From NCBI RefSeq assembly GCF_014648855.1, contig NZ_BMRX01000005.1, positions 186,001-250,000 on the forward strand: a stretch of DNA of 64,000 nt, in the 5' to 3' direction. Positions within the stretch are counted from its first letter, which is position 1. The number at the start of each line of letters is the position of its first letter. Position numbers and translations under genes: made by a program. Origin of the DNA: Streptomyces parvulus. Lineage in GTDB: Bacteria > Actinomycetota > Actinomycetes > Streptomycetales > Streptomycetaceae. Shown here piece by piece: positions 1 through 8,535 of the stretch. The notes beneath the pieces are model-generated. The model was not told where the DNA came from. It searched no databases and worked only from the letters and a program-made list of their open reading frames with translations.

Positions 1-917
1 AAGAGGGCGCGCGCGGCTTCCTCCCCTCCGGCGGCACCGTGCTGCGGCTGCGCGAGCCCCAGGGTGACGGGGTGCGCACCGACTCCGGGCTCAGCGAGGG
101 CAGCGAGGTCGGCAGCCTCTACGACCCGATGCTGTCCAAGGTGATCGCCTACGGCCCCGACCGGGAGACGGCGCTGCGCAGGCTGCGGGCGGCCCTGGCC
201 CGGACGGTGACGCTGGGCGTGCAGACCAACGCCGGGTTCCTGCGGCGGCTGCTCGCGCACCCGGCGGTGGTGGCGGGCGACCTGGACACCGGGCTGGTGG
301 AGCGCGAGGCCGACGGCCTGGTCTCCACGGACGTGCCGGAGGAGGTGTACGAGGCGGCGGCGGCCGTACGGCTGGACGCGCTGCGGCCGCGCGGGGACGG
401 CTGGACCGACCCGTTCTCGGTGCCGGACGGCTGGCGCACGGGCGGCGAGCCGAAGCCGGTGGCCTTCCCGATGCGGGCCACGGGACTTGAACCCGTCACG
501 CACTCCCCGCGCGGCACCCACGCCGTCACCGACGACCAGGTGGCCGTCACCCTCGACGGCGTCCGGCACACCTTCGACCGCGCCGGCGACTGGCTGGGCC
601 GCGACGGCGACGCCTGGCACGTGCGCGACCACGACCCGGTCGCCGCCTCCCTCACCCGCTCCGCCCACGCGGGCGCCGACTCGCTCACCGCGCCGATGCC
701 GGGCACGGTGACGGTGGTGAAGGTCGCCGTCGGCGACGAGGTGGCCGCCGGGCAGAGCCTGCTGGTCGTGGAGGCGATGAAGATGGAGCACGTCATCTCC
801 GCGCCGCACGCCGGCACCGTCGCCGAGCTGGACGTCGCGCCCGGCACCACGGTCGCCATGGACCAGGTGCTGGCGGTCATCGCCCCGGCCGAGGGCGGAG
901 AGGAGCAGACGGCGTGA
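1..917 (+). CDS. Acyl-CoA carboxylase biotin-containing alpha subunit, C-terminal part (truncated by window start)
   Basis: The reading frame is open from the left edge (codons in phase with position 3), so only the C-terminal part is seen. It holds the end of the biotin carboxylase domain and a C-terminal biotinyl carrier domain with the biotinylation motif EAMKMEH; the biotinylated lysine codon is 780-782. The product carboxylates a short acyl-CoA together with a carboxyltransferase subunit. Its stop overlaps the GTG start of an HMG-CoA lyase gene (GTGA) and an acyl-CoA dehydrogenase follows. This order is typical of leucine catabolism, so methylcrotonyl-CoA carboxylase is the most likely identity. 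An acetyl- or propionyl-CoA carboxylase subunit cannot be excluded without the rest of the gene. Confidence 0.9.
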   Translation, partial: EGARGFLPSGGTVLRLREPQGDGVRTDSGLSEGSEVGSLYDPMLSKVIAYGPDRETALRRLRAALARTVTLGVQTNAGFLRRLLAHPAVVAGDLDTGLVEREADGLVSTDVPEEVYEAAAAVRLDALRPRGDGWTDPFSVPDGWRTGGEPKPVAFPMRATGLEPVTHSPRGTHAVTDDQVAVTLDGVRHTFDRAGDWLGRDGDAWHVRDHDPVAASLTRSAHAGADSLTAPMPGTVTVVKVAVGDEVAAGQSLLVVEAMKMEHVISAPHAGTVAELDVAPGTTVAMDQVLAVIAPAEGGEEQTA

Positions 918-1879
918 ACACCCCCGAGCTGGGTCTGCCGATGACCGTGCCGGCCGAGGGCCTGCCCGCCCGCGTCCGCATCCACGAAGTGGGCGCCCGC
1001 GACGGCCTGCAGAACGAGAAGGCGGTCGTCCCGGCAGCGGTGAAGGCGGAGTTCGTCCGCCGCCTCGCCGGGACCGGTCTGACCACCATCGAGGCGACGA
1101 GCTTCGTGCACCCCAAGTGGGTGCCGCAGCTGGCGGACGCGGAGGAGCTGTACCCCGCCGTCGCGGACCTGCCGGTCGACCTCCCCGTCCTGGTGCCGAA
1201 CGAGCGCGGCCTGGACCGCGCGCTGGCCCTCGGCGCACGCCGGGTGGCCGTCTTCGCCAGCGCCACGGAGTCCTTCGCCAAGGCCAACCTGAACCGCACG
1301 GTGGACGAGGCCCTGGCCATGTTCGCGCCGGTGGTGGCGCGGGCGAAGGCGGCCGGCGTGCACGTGCGGGGCTACCTCTCGATGTGCTTCGGCGACCCGT
1401 GGGAGGGCGCCGTCCCCGTCCCGCAGGTGGTGCGGGTCTGCCGGGCCCTGCTGGACATGGGCTGCGACGAGCTGAGCCTCGGCGACACCATCGGGGTGGC
1501 GACCCCGGGCCACGTCGACGCCCTGCTCGACGCGCTCACCGGGTCCGGCGTCCCGGTCGGCGCGCTCGGCGTGCACTTCCACGACACCTACGGCCAGGCC
1601 CTGTCCAACACCCTGGCCGCCCTGCGGCACGGCGTCACGACGGTCGACGCCTCCGCGGGCGGGCTCGGCGGCTGTCCCTACGCCAAGTCCGCCACCGGCA
1701 ACCTCGCCACCGAAGACCTCGTGTGGATGCTGCGCGGCCTCGGCATCGACACCGGGGTCGACCTCGGCCGTCTCGTCGCCACCAGCGTCTGGATGGCCGC
1801 CCACCTGGGCCGACCCAGCCCGTCCCGCACCGTACGAGCCCTGGCGGGCTCGGGCGCCGACTCCCACCAGGAGCACTGA
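914..1879 (+). CDS. Hydroxymethylglutaryl-CoA lyase
   Basis: A 321-aa DRE-TIM (HMGL-like) metal-dependent aldolase that would cleave HMG-CoA to acetoacetate and acetyl-CoA, the last step of leucine breakdown. Visible motifs are the N-terminal GARDGLQNE, the metal-binding HFHDTYGQ, and the signature GGLGGCPYA carrying the active-site cysteine. The length is normal for bacterial HMG-CoA lyases. The GTG start overlaps the stop of the upstream carboxylase gene, indicating translational coupling. The downstream acyl-CoA dehydrogenase begins 6 bp after the stop, so the three genes form one operon. Confidence 0.93.
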   Translation: MNTPELGLPMTVPAEGLPARVRIHEVGARDGLQNEKAVVPAAVKAEFVRRLAGTGLTTIEATSFVHPKWVPQLADAEELYPAVADLPVDLPVLVPNERGLDRALALGARRVAVFASATESFAKANLNRTVDEALAMFAPVVARAKAAGVHVRGYLSMCFGDPWEGAVPVPQVVRVCRALLDMGCDELSLGDTIGVATPGHVDALLDALTGSGVPVGALGVHFHDTYGQALSNTLAALRHGVTTVDASAGGLGGCPYAKSATGNLATEDLVWMLRGLGIDTGVDLGRLVATSVWMAAHLGRPSPSRTVRALAGSGADSHQEH

Positions 1880-1885
1880 TCACCC

Positions 1886-3046
1886 ATGGACCACAAGCTC
1901 TCCCCCGAACTGGAAGAACTCCGCCGCACGGTCGAGGAGTTCGCCCACGACGTCGTGGCGCCCAAGATCGGTGACTTCTACGAGCGGCACGAGTTCCCGT
2001 ACGAGATCGTCCGCGAGATGGGCCGCATGGGCCTGTTCGGGCTGCCGTTCCCGGAGGAGTACGGCGGCATGGGCGGCGACTACCTGGCGCTCGGCATCGC
2101 CCTGGAGGAGCTGGCCCGGGTCGACTCGTCGGTGGCGATCACGCTGGAGGCGGGCGTCTCGCTGGGCGCGATGCCGGTCCACCTGTTCGGCACCGAGGAG
2201 CAGAAGCGCGAGTGGCTGCCCCGGCTGTGCTCGGGCGAGATCCTCGGCGCCTTCGGGCTGACCGAGCCGGACGGCGGTTCGGACGCGGGCGCGACGCGGA
2301 CGACGGCCCGGCTCGACGAGGCGACCGGCGAGTGGGTGATCAACGGCACCAAGTGCTTCATCACCAACTCGGGCACGGACATCACCGGCCTGGTCACCGT
2401 CACGGCGGTCACCGGCCGCAAGCCGGACGGCCGGCCCCTGATCTCCGCGATCATCGTCCCCTCCGGCACCCCGGGCTTCACGGTGGCCGCCCCGTACTCG
2501 AAGGTCGGCTGGAACGCGTCGGACACCCGTGAGCTGTCCTTCGCCGACGTAAGGGTCCCGGCGGCCAACCTGCTGGGCGAGAAGGGGCGCGGCTACGCCC
2601 AGTTCCTGCGCATCCTGGACGAGGGACGCATCGCCATCGCCGCACTGGGTACGGGACTCGCGCAGGGCTGTGTGGACGAGTCGGTCAGGTACGCGAAGGA
2701 ACGTCACGCCTTCGGCAAGCCGATCGGCGCCAACCAGGCCATCCAGTTCAAGATCGCGGACATGGAGATGAAGGCCCACACCTCCCGCCTCGCCTGGCGG
2801 GACGCGGCCTCCCGCCTGGTGGCGGGTGAGCCGTTCAAGAAGGAGGCGGCGCTGGCGAAGCTGTACTCGTCGACGGTGGCCGTGGACAACGCCCGGGACG
2901 CCACCCAGATCCACGGCGGCTACGGGTTCATGAACGAGTATCCGGTCGCGCGCATGTGGCGGGACTCGAAGATCCTGGAGATCGGCGAGGGCACCAGCGA
3001 GGTCCAGCGGATGCTGATCGCACGGGAGTTGGGGCTGGCGGGCTGA
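1886..3046 (+). CDS. acdH: Acyl-CoA dehydrogenase (branched/short-chain), AcdH-like
   Basis: A 386-aa FAD-dependent acyl-CoA dehydrogenase that introduces the alpha-beta double bond into short branched acyl-CoAs. It shows the family motifs GAFGLTEPDGGSD (FAD/substrate region), the flavin-binding IHGGYGFMNEYP and the C-terminal EIGEGTSEVQ. The glutamate in GEGT sits where short/medium-chain dehydrogenases carry the catalytic base; true isovaleryl-CoA dehydrogenases usually have the base elsewhere. It may therefore act on isobutyryl- or 2-methylbutyryl-CoA as well as, or instead of, isovaleryl-CoA. The operon context still suggests branched-chain amino-acid catabolism. The position matches the Streptomyces acdH gene known from memory. 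Confidence 0.88.
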   Translation: MDHKLSPELEELRRTVEEFAHDVVAPKIGDFYERHEFPYEIVREMGRMGLFGLPFPEEYGGMGGDYLALGIALEELARVDSSVAITLEAGVSLGAMPVHLFGTEEQKREWLPRLCSGEILGAFGLTEPDGGSDAGATRTTARLDEATGEWVINGTKCFITNSGTDITGLVTVTAVTGRKPDGRPLISAIIVPSGTPGFTVAAPYSKVGWNASDTRELSFADVRVPAANLLGEKGRGYAQFLRILDEGRIAIAALGTGLAQGCVDESVRYAKERHAFGKPIGANQAIQFKIADMEMKAHTSRLAWRDAASRLVAGEPFKKEAALAKLYSSTVAVDNARDATQIHGGYGFMNEYPVARMWRDSKILEIGEGTSEVQRMLIARELGLAG

Positions 3047-3062
3047 GCCGGCCCACCGTCGC

Positions 3063-3088
3063 GGGGCGGGGCCGGTCGGCCCCGCCCC
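3063..3088 (+). terminator. GC-rich hairpin after the acyl-CoA dehydrogenase gene
   Basis: An 11-bp inverted repeat (GGGGCGGGGCC / GGCCCCGCCCC) with a 4-nt loop, 17 bp after the stop codon. It lacks a U tract, as is common for Streptomyces terminators, and separates the catabolic operon from the iron-regulated gene that follows. Confidence 0.6.
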
Positions 3089-3099
3089 TGGACAAGATC

Positions 3100-3118
3100 T
3101 GAGGTTAGGCTAACCTAC
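3100..3118. promoter_or_regulatory. Iron box (DmdR1/IdeR-type) upstream of the ferrioxamine-binding lipoprotein gene
   Basis: TGAGGTTAGGCTAACCTAC matches the actinobacterial iron-box consensus TTAGGTTAGGCTAACCTAA at 17 of 19 positions and is a near-perfect palindrome. It lies about 50 bp before the lipoprotein start, where a DtxR-family repressor loaded with iron would block transcription. Confidence 0.9.
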
Positions 3119-3166
3119 CTTCGAATTGTCCCGCGGAGCTCCGCACCGTTCGAAAGCAGTCACACC

Positions 3167-4213
3167 ATGCGCAACGCCAGAGCTGCCCACCCGACCCGCC
3201 GCGGAATCCTCGCCGCCGGCGGCGCCATCGGCCTCGGTGCCGCGCTCGCGGCCTGCGGGGACGACGACGCGAAGAGCGGCGGTTCGGGGGACGGCGCGGG
3301 CACCGGCAAGTCCGGCCCCTGGTCCTTCAAGGACGACCGCGGCACGACCGTGAAGCTGGACTCGGTGCCGAAGAACATCGTCGCCTTCACCGGTGTCGCG
3401 GCCGCCCTCTGGGACTACGGCGTCCAGGTCAAGGGCGTCTTCGGCCCCACCACGACCAAGGACGGCAAGCCCGACGTGCAGGCCGGCGACCTCGACGTCG
3501 CCAAGGTCACCGTCCTCGGCAACGAGTGGGGCAAGCTCAACGTCGAGAAGTACGCGAGCCTCGCCCCCGAGGTGCTGATCACCACGACCTTCGACACCGC
3601 CGGCACCCTCTGGTCCGTCCCGGAGGAGTCCAAGGACAAGGTCGCCAAGCTCGCCCCGAGCGTCGCGGTCTCCGTCTTCGACCGCCAGCTCACCCAGCCG
3701 CTCCAGCGCATGTGGGAGCTGGCCGAGTCGCTGGGCGCCGACATGAAGGCCAAGAAGGTCACCGACGCCAAGGCCGCCTTCGAGAAGGCCGCCGCCCGGC
3801 TGCGCGCCGCCGCCAAGGCCAAGCCCGAGATCAGGGTCCTGGCCGGCTCCGCGAGCGCCGACCTCTTCTACGTCTCCGGCACCAACCTGTCCGTGGACCT
3901 GGAGTACTTCAAGGCCCTCGGCGTGAACTTCGTCGAGCCCTCCGAGGACGCCAAGAAGGCGACCGGCGGCTGGTTCGAGAGCCTGAGCTGGGAGAACGTC
4001 GACAAGTACCCGGCCGACATCATCATCATGGACGACCGCGCCTCCACCATCCAGCCCGCGGACATCACCGAGGGCACCTGGAAGCAGCTCCCCGCGGTCA
4101 AGGCCGGCCAGGTCATCGCCCGTTCCCCCGAGCCGATCCTGTCCTACGACAAGTGCACGCCGCTGCTGGACAACCTCGCCGAGGCCATCGAGAACGCCAA
4201 GAAGGTCGGCTGA
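3167..4213 (+). CDS. desE: Ferrioxamine/ferric-siderophore-binding lipoprotein
   Basis: A 348-aa periplasmic-binding-type (class III, Fe/B12 type) substrate-binding protein. The N-terminus carries a twin arginine (residues 11-12), a hydrophobic stretch and a lipobox LAAC with the lipidated cysteine at residue 30, suggesting Tat-dependent lipoprotein export. It lies behind an iron box and directly upstream of a siderophore-interacting reductase and the desferrioxamine biosynthetic operon. In S. coelicolor the equivalent gene product (DesE) binds ferrioxamines. No permease or ATPase genes are adjacent, so transport must use components encoded elsewhere. Confidence 0.9.
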   Translation: MRNARAAHPTRRGILAAGGAIGLGAALAACGDDDAKSGGSGDGAGTGKSGPWSFKDDRGTTVKLDSVPKNIVAFTGVAAALWDYGVQVKGVFGPTTTKDGKPDVQAGDLDVAKVTVLGNEWGKLNVEKYASLAPEVLITTTFDTAGTLWSVPEESKDKVAKLAPSVAVSVFDRQLTQPLQRMWELAESLGADMKAKKVTDAKAAFEKAAARLRAAAKAKPEIRVLAGSASADLFYVSGTNLSVDLEYFKALGVNFVEPSEDAKKATGGWFESLSWENVDKYPADIIIMDDRASTIQPADITEGTWKQLPAVKAGQVIARSPEPILSYDKCTPLLDNLAEAIENAKKVG

Positions 4214-4238
4214 CCTTCTCCGTCTCCCGGAGCACGCC

Positions 4239-5099
4239 ATGACGACGGCCGTAGCCGCCCCGTTCCGTTTCTTCTCCCTCCAGGTCGTACGGACGAGGCG
4301 GCTCGGTCCGTCTCTGGCCCGTGTCACCTTCGCCGGCGACGACCTGCGCGCCTTCCACTCGGACGGCCGCGACCAGTCCCTGTCGCTCTTCCTGCCGCAC
4401 CCGGGCCAGTCGGAGCCCGCGGTGCCCTTGGAGCAGGGCGACGGATGGTGGCAGGCGTGGCGCGAACTGCCGGACGACGTAAGGGCGGTGATGCGCTCGT
4501 ACACACTGCGGGCGCTCCGGCGCGACGTCGGCGGCGACACCGCCGAGATCGACGTCGACTTCGTGCTGCACGGCCTCGAACCCGGCGCCGCCCTGGAGGC
4601 GGGCCCCGCCGCCCGCTGGGCCGCGGCCGCCCGCGCCGGGGACCGCGTCCTGCTGCTCGGCCCCGCCGTCGCGGACAACCGGGCGATCCGCTTCCGGCCG
4701 CCCGAGGACACCGACCTGGTGGTGATCTGGGGCGACGAGACGGCCGTGCCGGCCGCCTGCGCGATCGTCGAGTCGCTGCCCGCCGGCACCCGCGCGCGGG
4801 TCTGGCTGGAGGTGCCGCACGCCGAGGACGCGCAGGACCTCGCGACGGCGGCGGACGCCGAGATCACCTGGCTGGTCCGGGACACCGCCGACGGCCCCGA
4901 GGCGACCCTGGCCACCCTGCGGGAGGCGCGGCTGCCGGACGCCGAACACCCCTACGTCTGGATCGCGGGCGAGTCCGGCTGCGTCAAGTCGCTGCGCCGG
5001 CACTTCGTGCGCGAGCGGGGCATCGACCGCAGGCGCGTCACCTTCGTCGGCTACTGGCGCCGGGGTCTGACCGAGGAACAGCTCCGCGAACAGGGCTGA
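4239..5099 (+). CDS. desF: Siderophore-interacting FAD-binding reductase
   Basis: A 286-aa protein of the SIP/ViuB family: an N-terminal FAD-binding barrel (Arg-Ser-Tyr-Thr-Leu motif RSYTLR near residue 90) and a C-terminal NAD(P)H-binding SIP domain with WIAGESG near residue 245. Such proteins release iron from ferric siderophores by reduction in the cytoplasm. It follows the lipoprotein gene by 25 bp with no terminator between them, so both are probably under the same iron box. Equivalent to the gene often named desF in Streptomyces. Confidence 0.88.
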   Translation: MTTAVAAPFRFFSLQVVRTRRLGPSLARVTFAGDDLRAFHSDGRDQSLSLFLPHPGQSEPAVPLEQGDGWWQAWRELPDDVRAVMRSYTLRALRRDVGGDTAEIDVDFVLHGLEPGAALEAGPAARWAAAARAGDRVLLLGPAVADNRAIRFRPPEDTDLVVIWGDETAVPAACAIVESLPAGTRARVWLEVPHAEDAQDLATAADAEITWLVRDTADGPEATLATLREARLPDAEHPYVWIAGESGCVKSLRRHFVRERGIDRRRVTFVGYWRRGLTEEQLREQG

Positions 5100-5171
5100 T
5101 GCCGCCGGGTGTTGCCACCGTGCACACGAGTGACCGCAGTCACGCGGGGGCCTGCGTTTGATCCAATCAAC

Positions 5172-5190
5172 TTAGGTTAGGCTAACCTAA
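5172..5190. promoter_or_regulatory. Perfect iron box upstream of desABCD
   Basis: TTAGGTTAGGCTAACCTAA is a perfect 19-bp match to the DmdR1/IdeR consensus. It lies 84 bp before the desA start, and is the expected control site for iron-repressed desferrioxamine synthesis. Confidence 0.96.
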
Positions 5191-5274
5191 GTCGAAGCAA
5201 GGGCTCCGCCCCTTTCGCGCCCCTTCCACCCCCACCCTCTCCCTCTCGGACCGTCCCCACCGGAGGATCCCCAC

Positions 5275-6717
5275 ATGCGCTCGCACCTGCTCAACGACAC
5301 CAACGCGGAGCAGTACCGCCGCTCCGTGATCGAAGGAGTCGAGCGGGTGGCCGCCAGAATCGCCACCACCGACCGCCCGTTCACCGGTGTCACGGTTGAC
5401 GCCCTCTCCCCCCGCGTCGACGCGATCGACCTCGACCGGCCGCTGCACGACACGGCCGCGGTCCTCGACGAGCTGGAGGACGTCTACCTCCGCGACGCCG
5501 TCTACTTCCACCACCCCCGCTACCTCGCCCACCTCAACTGCCCCGTCGTCATACCGGCGGTGCTGGGCGAGGCCGTGCTCTCCGCGGTCAACTCCTCCCT
5601 GGACACCTGGGACCAGTCGGCCGGCGGCACGCTCATCGAGCGCAAGCTGATCGACTGGACCACCGACCGCATCGGCCTCGGCCCGGCGGCCGACGGCGTG
5701 TTCACCTCCGGCGGCACCCAGTCCAACCTCCAGGCGCTGCTGCTGGCCCGCGAGGAGGCCAAGACCGACTCCCTGGGCAAACTGCGGGTCTTCGCCTCCG
5801 AGGCCAGCCACTTCAGCGTGCAGAAGTCGGCGAAACTGCTCGGCCTCGGCCCCGACGCCGTCGTCCCGATCCCCGTCGACCACGACAAGCGCCTGCACAC
5901 CGTGGCCCTCGCCCGCGAGCTGGAGCGCTGCGTGCAGGACGGCCTCGTCCCCATGGCCGTCGTCGCCACCAGCGGCACCACCGACTTCGGCTCCATCGAC
6001 CCGCTGCCGGAGATCGCCGCGCTCTGCGAGCAGTACGGCGTGTGGATGCACGTGGACGCGGCCTACGGCTGCGGACTGCTCACCTCGCTGAAGTACCGGG
6101 ACCGGCTGGCCGGCATCGAGCGGGCCGACTCGGTCACCGTCGACTACCACAAGTCCTTCTTCCAGCCGGTGAGTTCGTCCGCCGTGCTGGTGCGCGACGC
6201 GGCCACGCTGCGCCACGCCACCTACCACGCGGAGTACCTCAACCCGCGCCGCATGGTGCAGGAACGTATCCCCAACCAGGTGGACAAGTCGCTCCAGACC
6301 ACCCGCCGCTTCGACGCGCTCAAGCTGTGGATGACGCTGCGCGTGATGGGCGCCGACGGCATCGGGCAGCTCTTCGACGAGGTGTGCGACCTCGCCGTCG
6401 ACGGCTGGCGGCTGCTCGCCGCCGACCCGCGCTACCACGTCGTGGTGGAGCCGAGCCTGTCCACCCTGGTCTTCCGCTACATCCCGGGGGCCGTCACCGA
6501 CCCCGCCGAGATCGACCGCGCCAACCTGTACGCCCGCCGCGCCCTGTTCGCCTCCGGCGACGCCGTGGTCGCGAGCACCAAGGTGGCCGGACGCCACTAC
6601 CTGAAGTTCACCCTGCTCAACCCCGAGACGACCACGGCCGACATCGCCGCCGTCCTCGACCTGATCGCCGGCCACGCCGAGCAGTACCTGGGAGAGTCCC
6701 TTGACCGCGCTTCCTGA
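5275..6717 (+). CDS. desA: PLP-dependent lysine decarboxylase (desferrioxamine biosynthesis)
   Basis: A 480-aa group II (aromatic/glutamate type) PLP decarboxylase that makes cadaverine from lysine, the first step of desferrioxamine synthesis. The PLP lysine is in DYHKSFFQP, and HVDAAYGCG holds the cofactor-binding aspartate. A purine-rich RBS (GGAGGATCC) precedes the ATG. The 3' end overlaps desB by 17 bp. The order desABCD behind an iron box is diagnostic. Confidence 0.96.
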   Translation: MRSHLLNDTNAEQYRRSVIEGVERVAARIATTDRPFTGVTVDALSPRVDAIDLDRPLHDTAAVLDELEDVYLRDAVYFHHPRYLAHLNCPVVIPAVLGEAVLSAVNSSLDTWDQSAGGTLIERKLIDWTTDRIGLGPAADGVFTSGGTQSNLQALLLAREEAKTDSLGKLRVFASEASHFSVQKSAKLLGLGPDAVVPIPVDHDKRLHTVALARELERCVQDGLVPMAVVATSGTTDFGSIDPLPEIAALCEQYGVWMHVDAAYGCGLLTSLKYRDRLAGIERADSVTVDYHKSFFQPVSSSAVLVRDAATLRHATYHAEYLNPRRMVQERIPNQVDKSLQTTRRFDALKLWMTLRVMGADGIGQLFDEVCDLAVDGWRLLAADPRYHVVVEPSLSTLVFRYIPGAVTDPAEIDRANLYARRALFASGDAVVASTKVAGRHYLKFTLLNPETTTADIAAVLDLIAGHAEQYLGESLDRAS

Positions 6718-7981
6718 AGCCAGTGCCACGTACGACTTCGTGGGGATCGGCCTCGGCCCCTTCAACCTCGGCCTCGCCTGCCTCACCGAGCCGATCGCCG
6801 AGCTGAACGGCGTCTTCCTGGAGTCCAAGCCGGACTTCGAGTGGCACTCCGGGATGTTCCTGGACGGCGCCCACCTCCAGACCCCGTTCATGTCGGACCT
6901 GGTCACGCTCGCCGACCCGACCTCCCCGTACTCCTTCCTCAGCTACCTGAAGGAGAAGGGCCGGCTGTACTCGTTCTACATCCGGGAGAACTTCTACCCG
7001 CTGCGCGTCGAGTACGACGACTACTGCCGCTGGGCCGCGAACAAACTGAGCAGCGTCCGCTTCTCCACGACGGTGACCGAGGTGACGTACGACGAGCGCG
7101 AGGAGCTGTACGCCGTCGCCACCACCTCCGGCGACGTCTACCGCGCCCGCCGCCTCGTGCTCGGCACCGGCACCCCGCCGCACATCCCGGACGCCTGCCG
7201 GGGCCTGGCCGGCGACTTCCTGCACAACTCCCGCTACCTGGAGCACAAGGCGGAGCTGCAGAAGAAGGAGTCGATCACGCTGGTCGGCAGCGGCCAGTCC
7301 GCCGCCGAGATCTACCAGGACCTGCTCAGCGAGATCGACGTGCACGGCTACCGGCTGAACTGGGTGACCCGCTCGCCGCGCTTCTTCCCGCTGGAGTACA
7401 CCAAGCTCACGCTGGAGATGACGTCCCCGGAGTACGTGGACTACTACCACGCGCTGCCGGAGCCCACCCGCTACCGCCTCACCTCGGAGCAGAAGGGCCT
7501 GTTCAAGGGCATCGACGGCGATCTGATCAACGAGATCTTCGACCTGCTCTACCAGAAGAAGCTGGGCGGCCCCGTCCCCACCCGCCTGCTCACCAACTCG
7601 GCACTGACCAGCGCCCGTTACGCGAACGGCACCTACACCCTCGGCTTCCGTCAGGAGGAGCAGGGCCGGGACTTCGAGATCGACACCCAGGGCCTGATCC
7701 TGGCCACCGGGTACCGCTACGCCGAGCCGGAGTTCCTCAAGCCCGTCCGCGACCGGCTGCGCTACGACTCCCGCGGCAACTTCGACGTGGCCCGCAACTA
7801 CGCCGTCGACGTCACGGGCAGCGGTGTGTTCCTCCAGAACGCGGGGGTCCACACCCACAGCGTCACCAGCCCCGACCTGGGGATGGGCGCCTACCGCAAC
7901 AGCTACATCGTCCGAGAGCTGCTCGGCACCGAGTACTACCCGGTCGAGAAGTCGATCGCGTTCCAGGAGTTCAGCGCATGA
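6701..7981 (+). CDS. desB: Cadaverine N-hydroxylase (FAD-dependent monooxygenase)
   Basis: A 426-aa member of the lysine/ornithine N-monooxygenase family that hydroxylates cadaverine. An N-terminal FAD loop [10 protein letters not shown] and a central NADPH loop [10 protein letters not shown] are visible, with the family C-terminal ATGYRY. The start is a TTG inside the end of desA, supported by GGGAGAG six to ten bases upstream, so the two genes are translationally coupled. Its stop overlaps the desC start (ATGA). Confidence 0.95.
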   Translation: MTALPEASATYDFVGIGLGPFNLGLACLTEPIAELNGVFLESKPDFEWHSGMFLDGAHLQTPFMSDLVTLADPTSPYSFLSYLKEKGRLYSFYIRENFYPLRVEYDDYCRWAANKLSSVRFSTTVTEVTYDEREELYAVATTSGDVYRARRLVLGTGTPPHIPDACRGLAGDFLHNSRYLEHKAELQKKESITLVGSGQSAAEIYQDLLSEIDVHGYRLNWVTRSPRFFPLEYTKLTLEMTSPEYVDYYHALPEPTRYRLTSEQKGLFKGIDGDLINEIFDLLYQKKLGGPVPTRLLTNSALTSARYANGTYTLGFRQEEQGRDFEIDTQGLILATGYRYAEPEFLKPVRDRLRYDSRGNFDVARNYAVDVTGSGVFLQNAGVHTHSVTSPDLGMGAYRNSYIVRELLGTEYYPVEKSIAFQEFSA

Positions 7982-8535
7982 CCACCCCCACGACCCCCAC
8001 CGCGAGGATCGGCGCCCTCACCCTGCGCCCCCTCGACCCGCTCAGGGACGCCGAGCTGCTGCACGGCTGGCTCACCCACCCCAAGTCCGCGTTCTGGATG
8101 ATGCAGGAGGCGAAGCTCGTCGACGTCGAGCGGGCCTACATGGAGGTGGCCGCCGACCCGCACCAGGACGCCTACGTCGGCCTGCACGACGGCGTCCCCG
8201 CCTTCCTGATGGAGCGCTACGACCCGGTCCACCGCGAGCTGACCGGCCTGTACGAGCCCGAGCCGGGCGATGTCGGCATGCACTTCCTGGTCGCCCCCAC
8301 CGACCGGCCGGTGCACGGCTTCACCCGCGCCGTCATCACCGCCGTGATGACCGAGCTGTTCGCCGACCCGGCCACCGCCCGCGTCGTCGTCGAGCCGGAC
8401 GTCGCCAATAAGGCCGTCCACGCCCTGAACGAAGCCGTCGGATTCGTGCCCGAGCGCGAGATCCAGAAGCCGGAGAAGAAGGCGTTGCTGAGCTTCTGCA
8501 CCCGCGAGCAGTTCGAGAAGGCGGTGTCCCGATGA
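7978..8535 (+). CDS. desC: N-hydroxycadaverine acyltransferase
   Basis: A 185-aa GNAT/IucB-type acyltransferase that acylates N-hydroxycadaverine with acetyl or succinyl CoA to give hydroxamates. The family features are the N-terminal LRPLDP...GWL and the C-terminal [10 protein letters not shown] substrate-binding region. ATG preceded by CAGGAG; the start overlaps the desB stop and the stop overlaps the desD start by 4 bp. Confidence 0.94.
   Translation: MTTPTTPTARIGALTLRPLDPLRDAELLHGWLTHPKSAFWMMQEAKLVDVERAYMEVAADPHQDAYVGLHDGVPAFLMERYDPVHRELTGLYEPEPGDVGMHFLVAPTDRPVHGFTRAVITAVMTELFADPATARVVVEPDVANKAVHALNEAVGFVPEREIQKPEKKALLSFCTREQFEKAVSR

Noticed and set aside
149..1876. Long minus-strand open frame (575 codons) opposite the carboxylase and HMG-CoA lyase genes
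   Set aside because: It is the complement of two genes with clear conserved motifs; its translation is low-complexity Gly/Arg/Val and has no domain. Such shadows are common at this GC content.
5130..5143. Dyad GTGAC-CGCA-GTCAC upstream of desA considered as a BldD box
   Set aside because: The spacing is one base short and the central positions do not fit the BldD consensus; it may still be a binding site of another protein.
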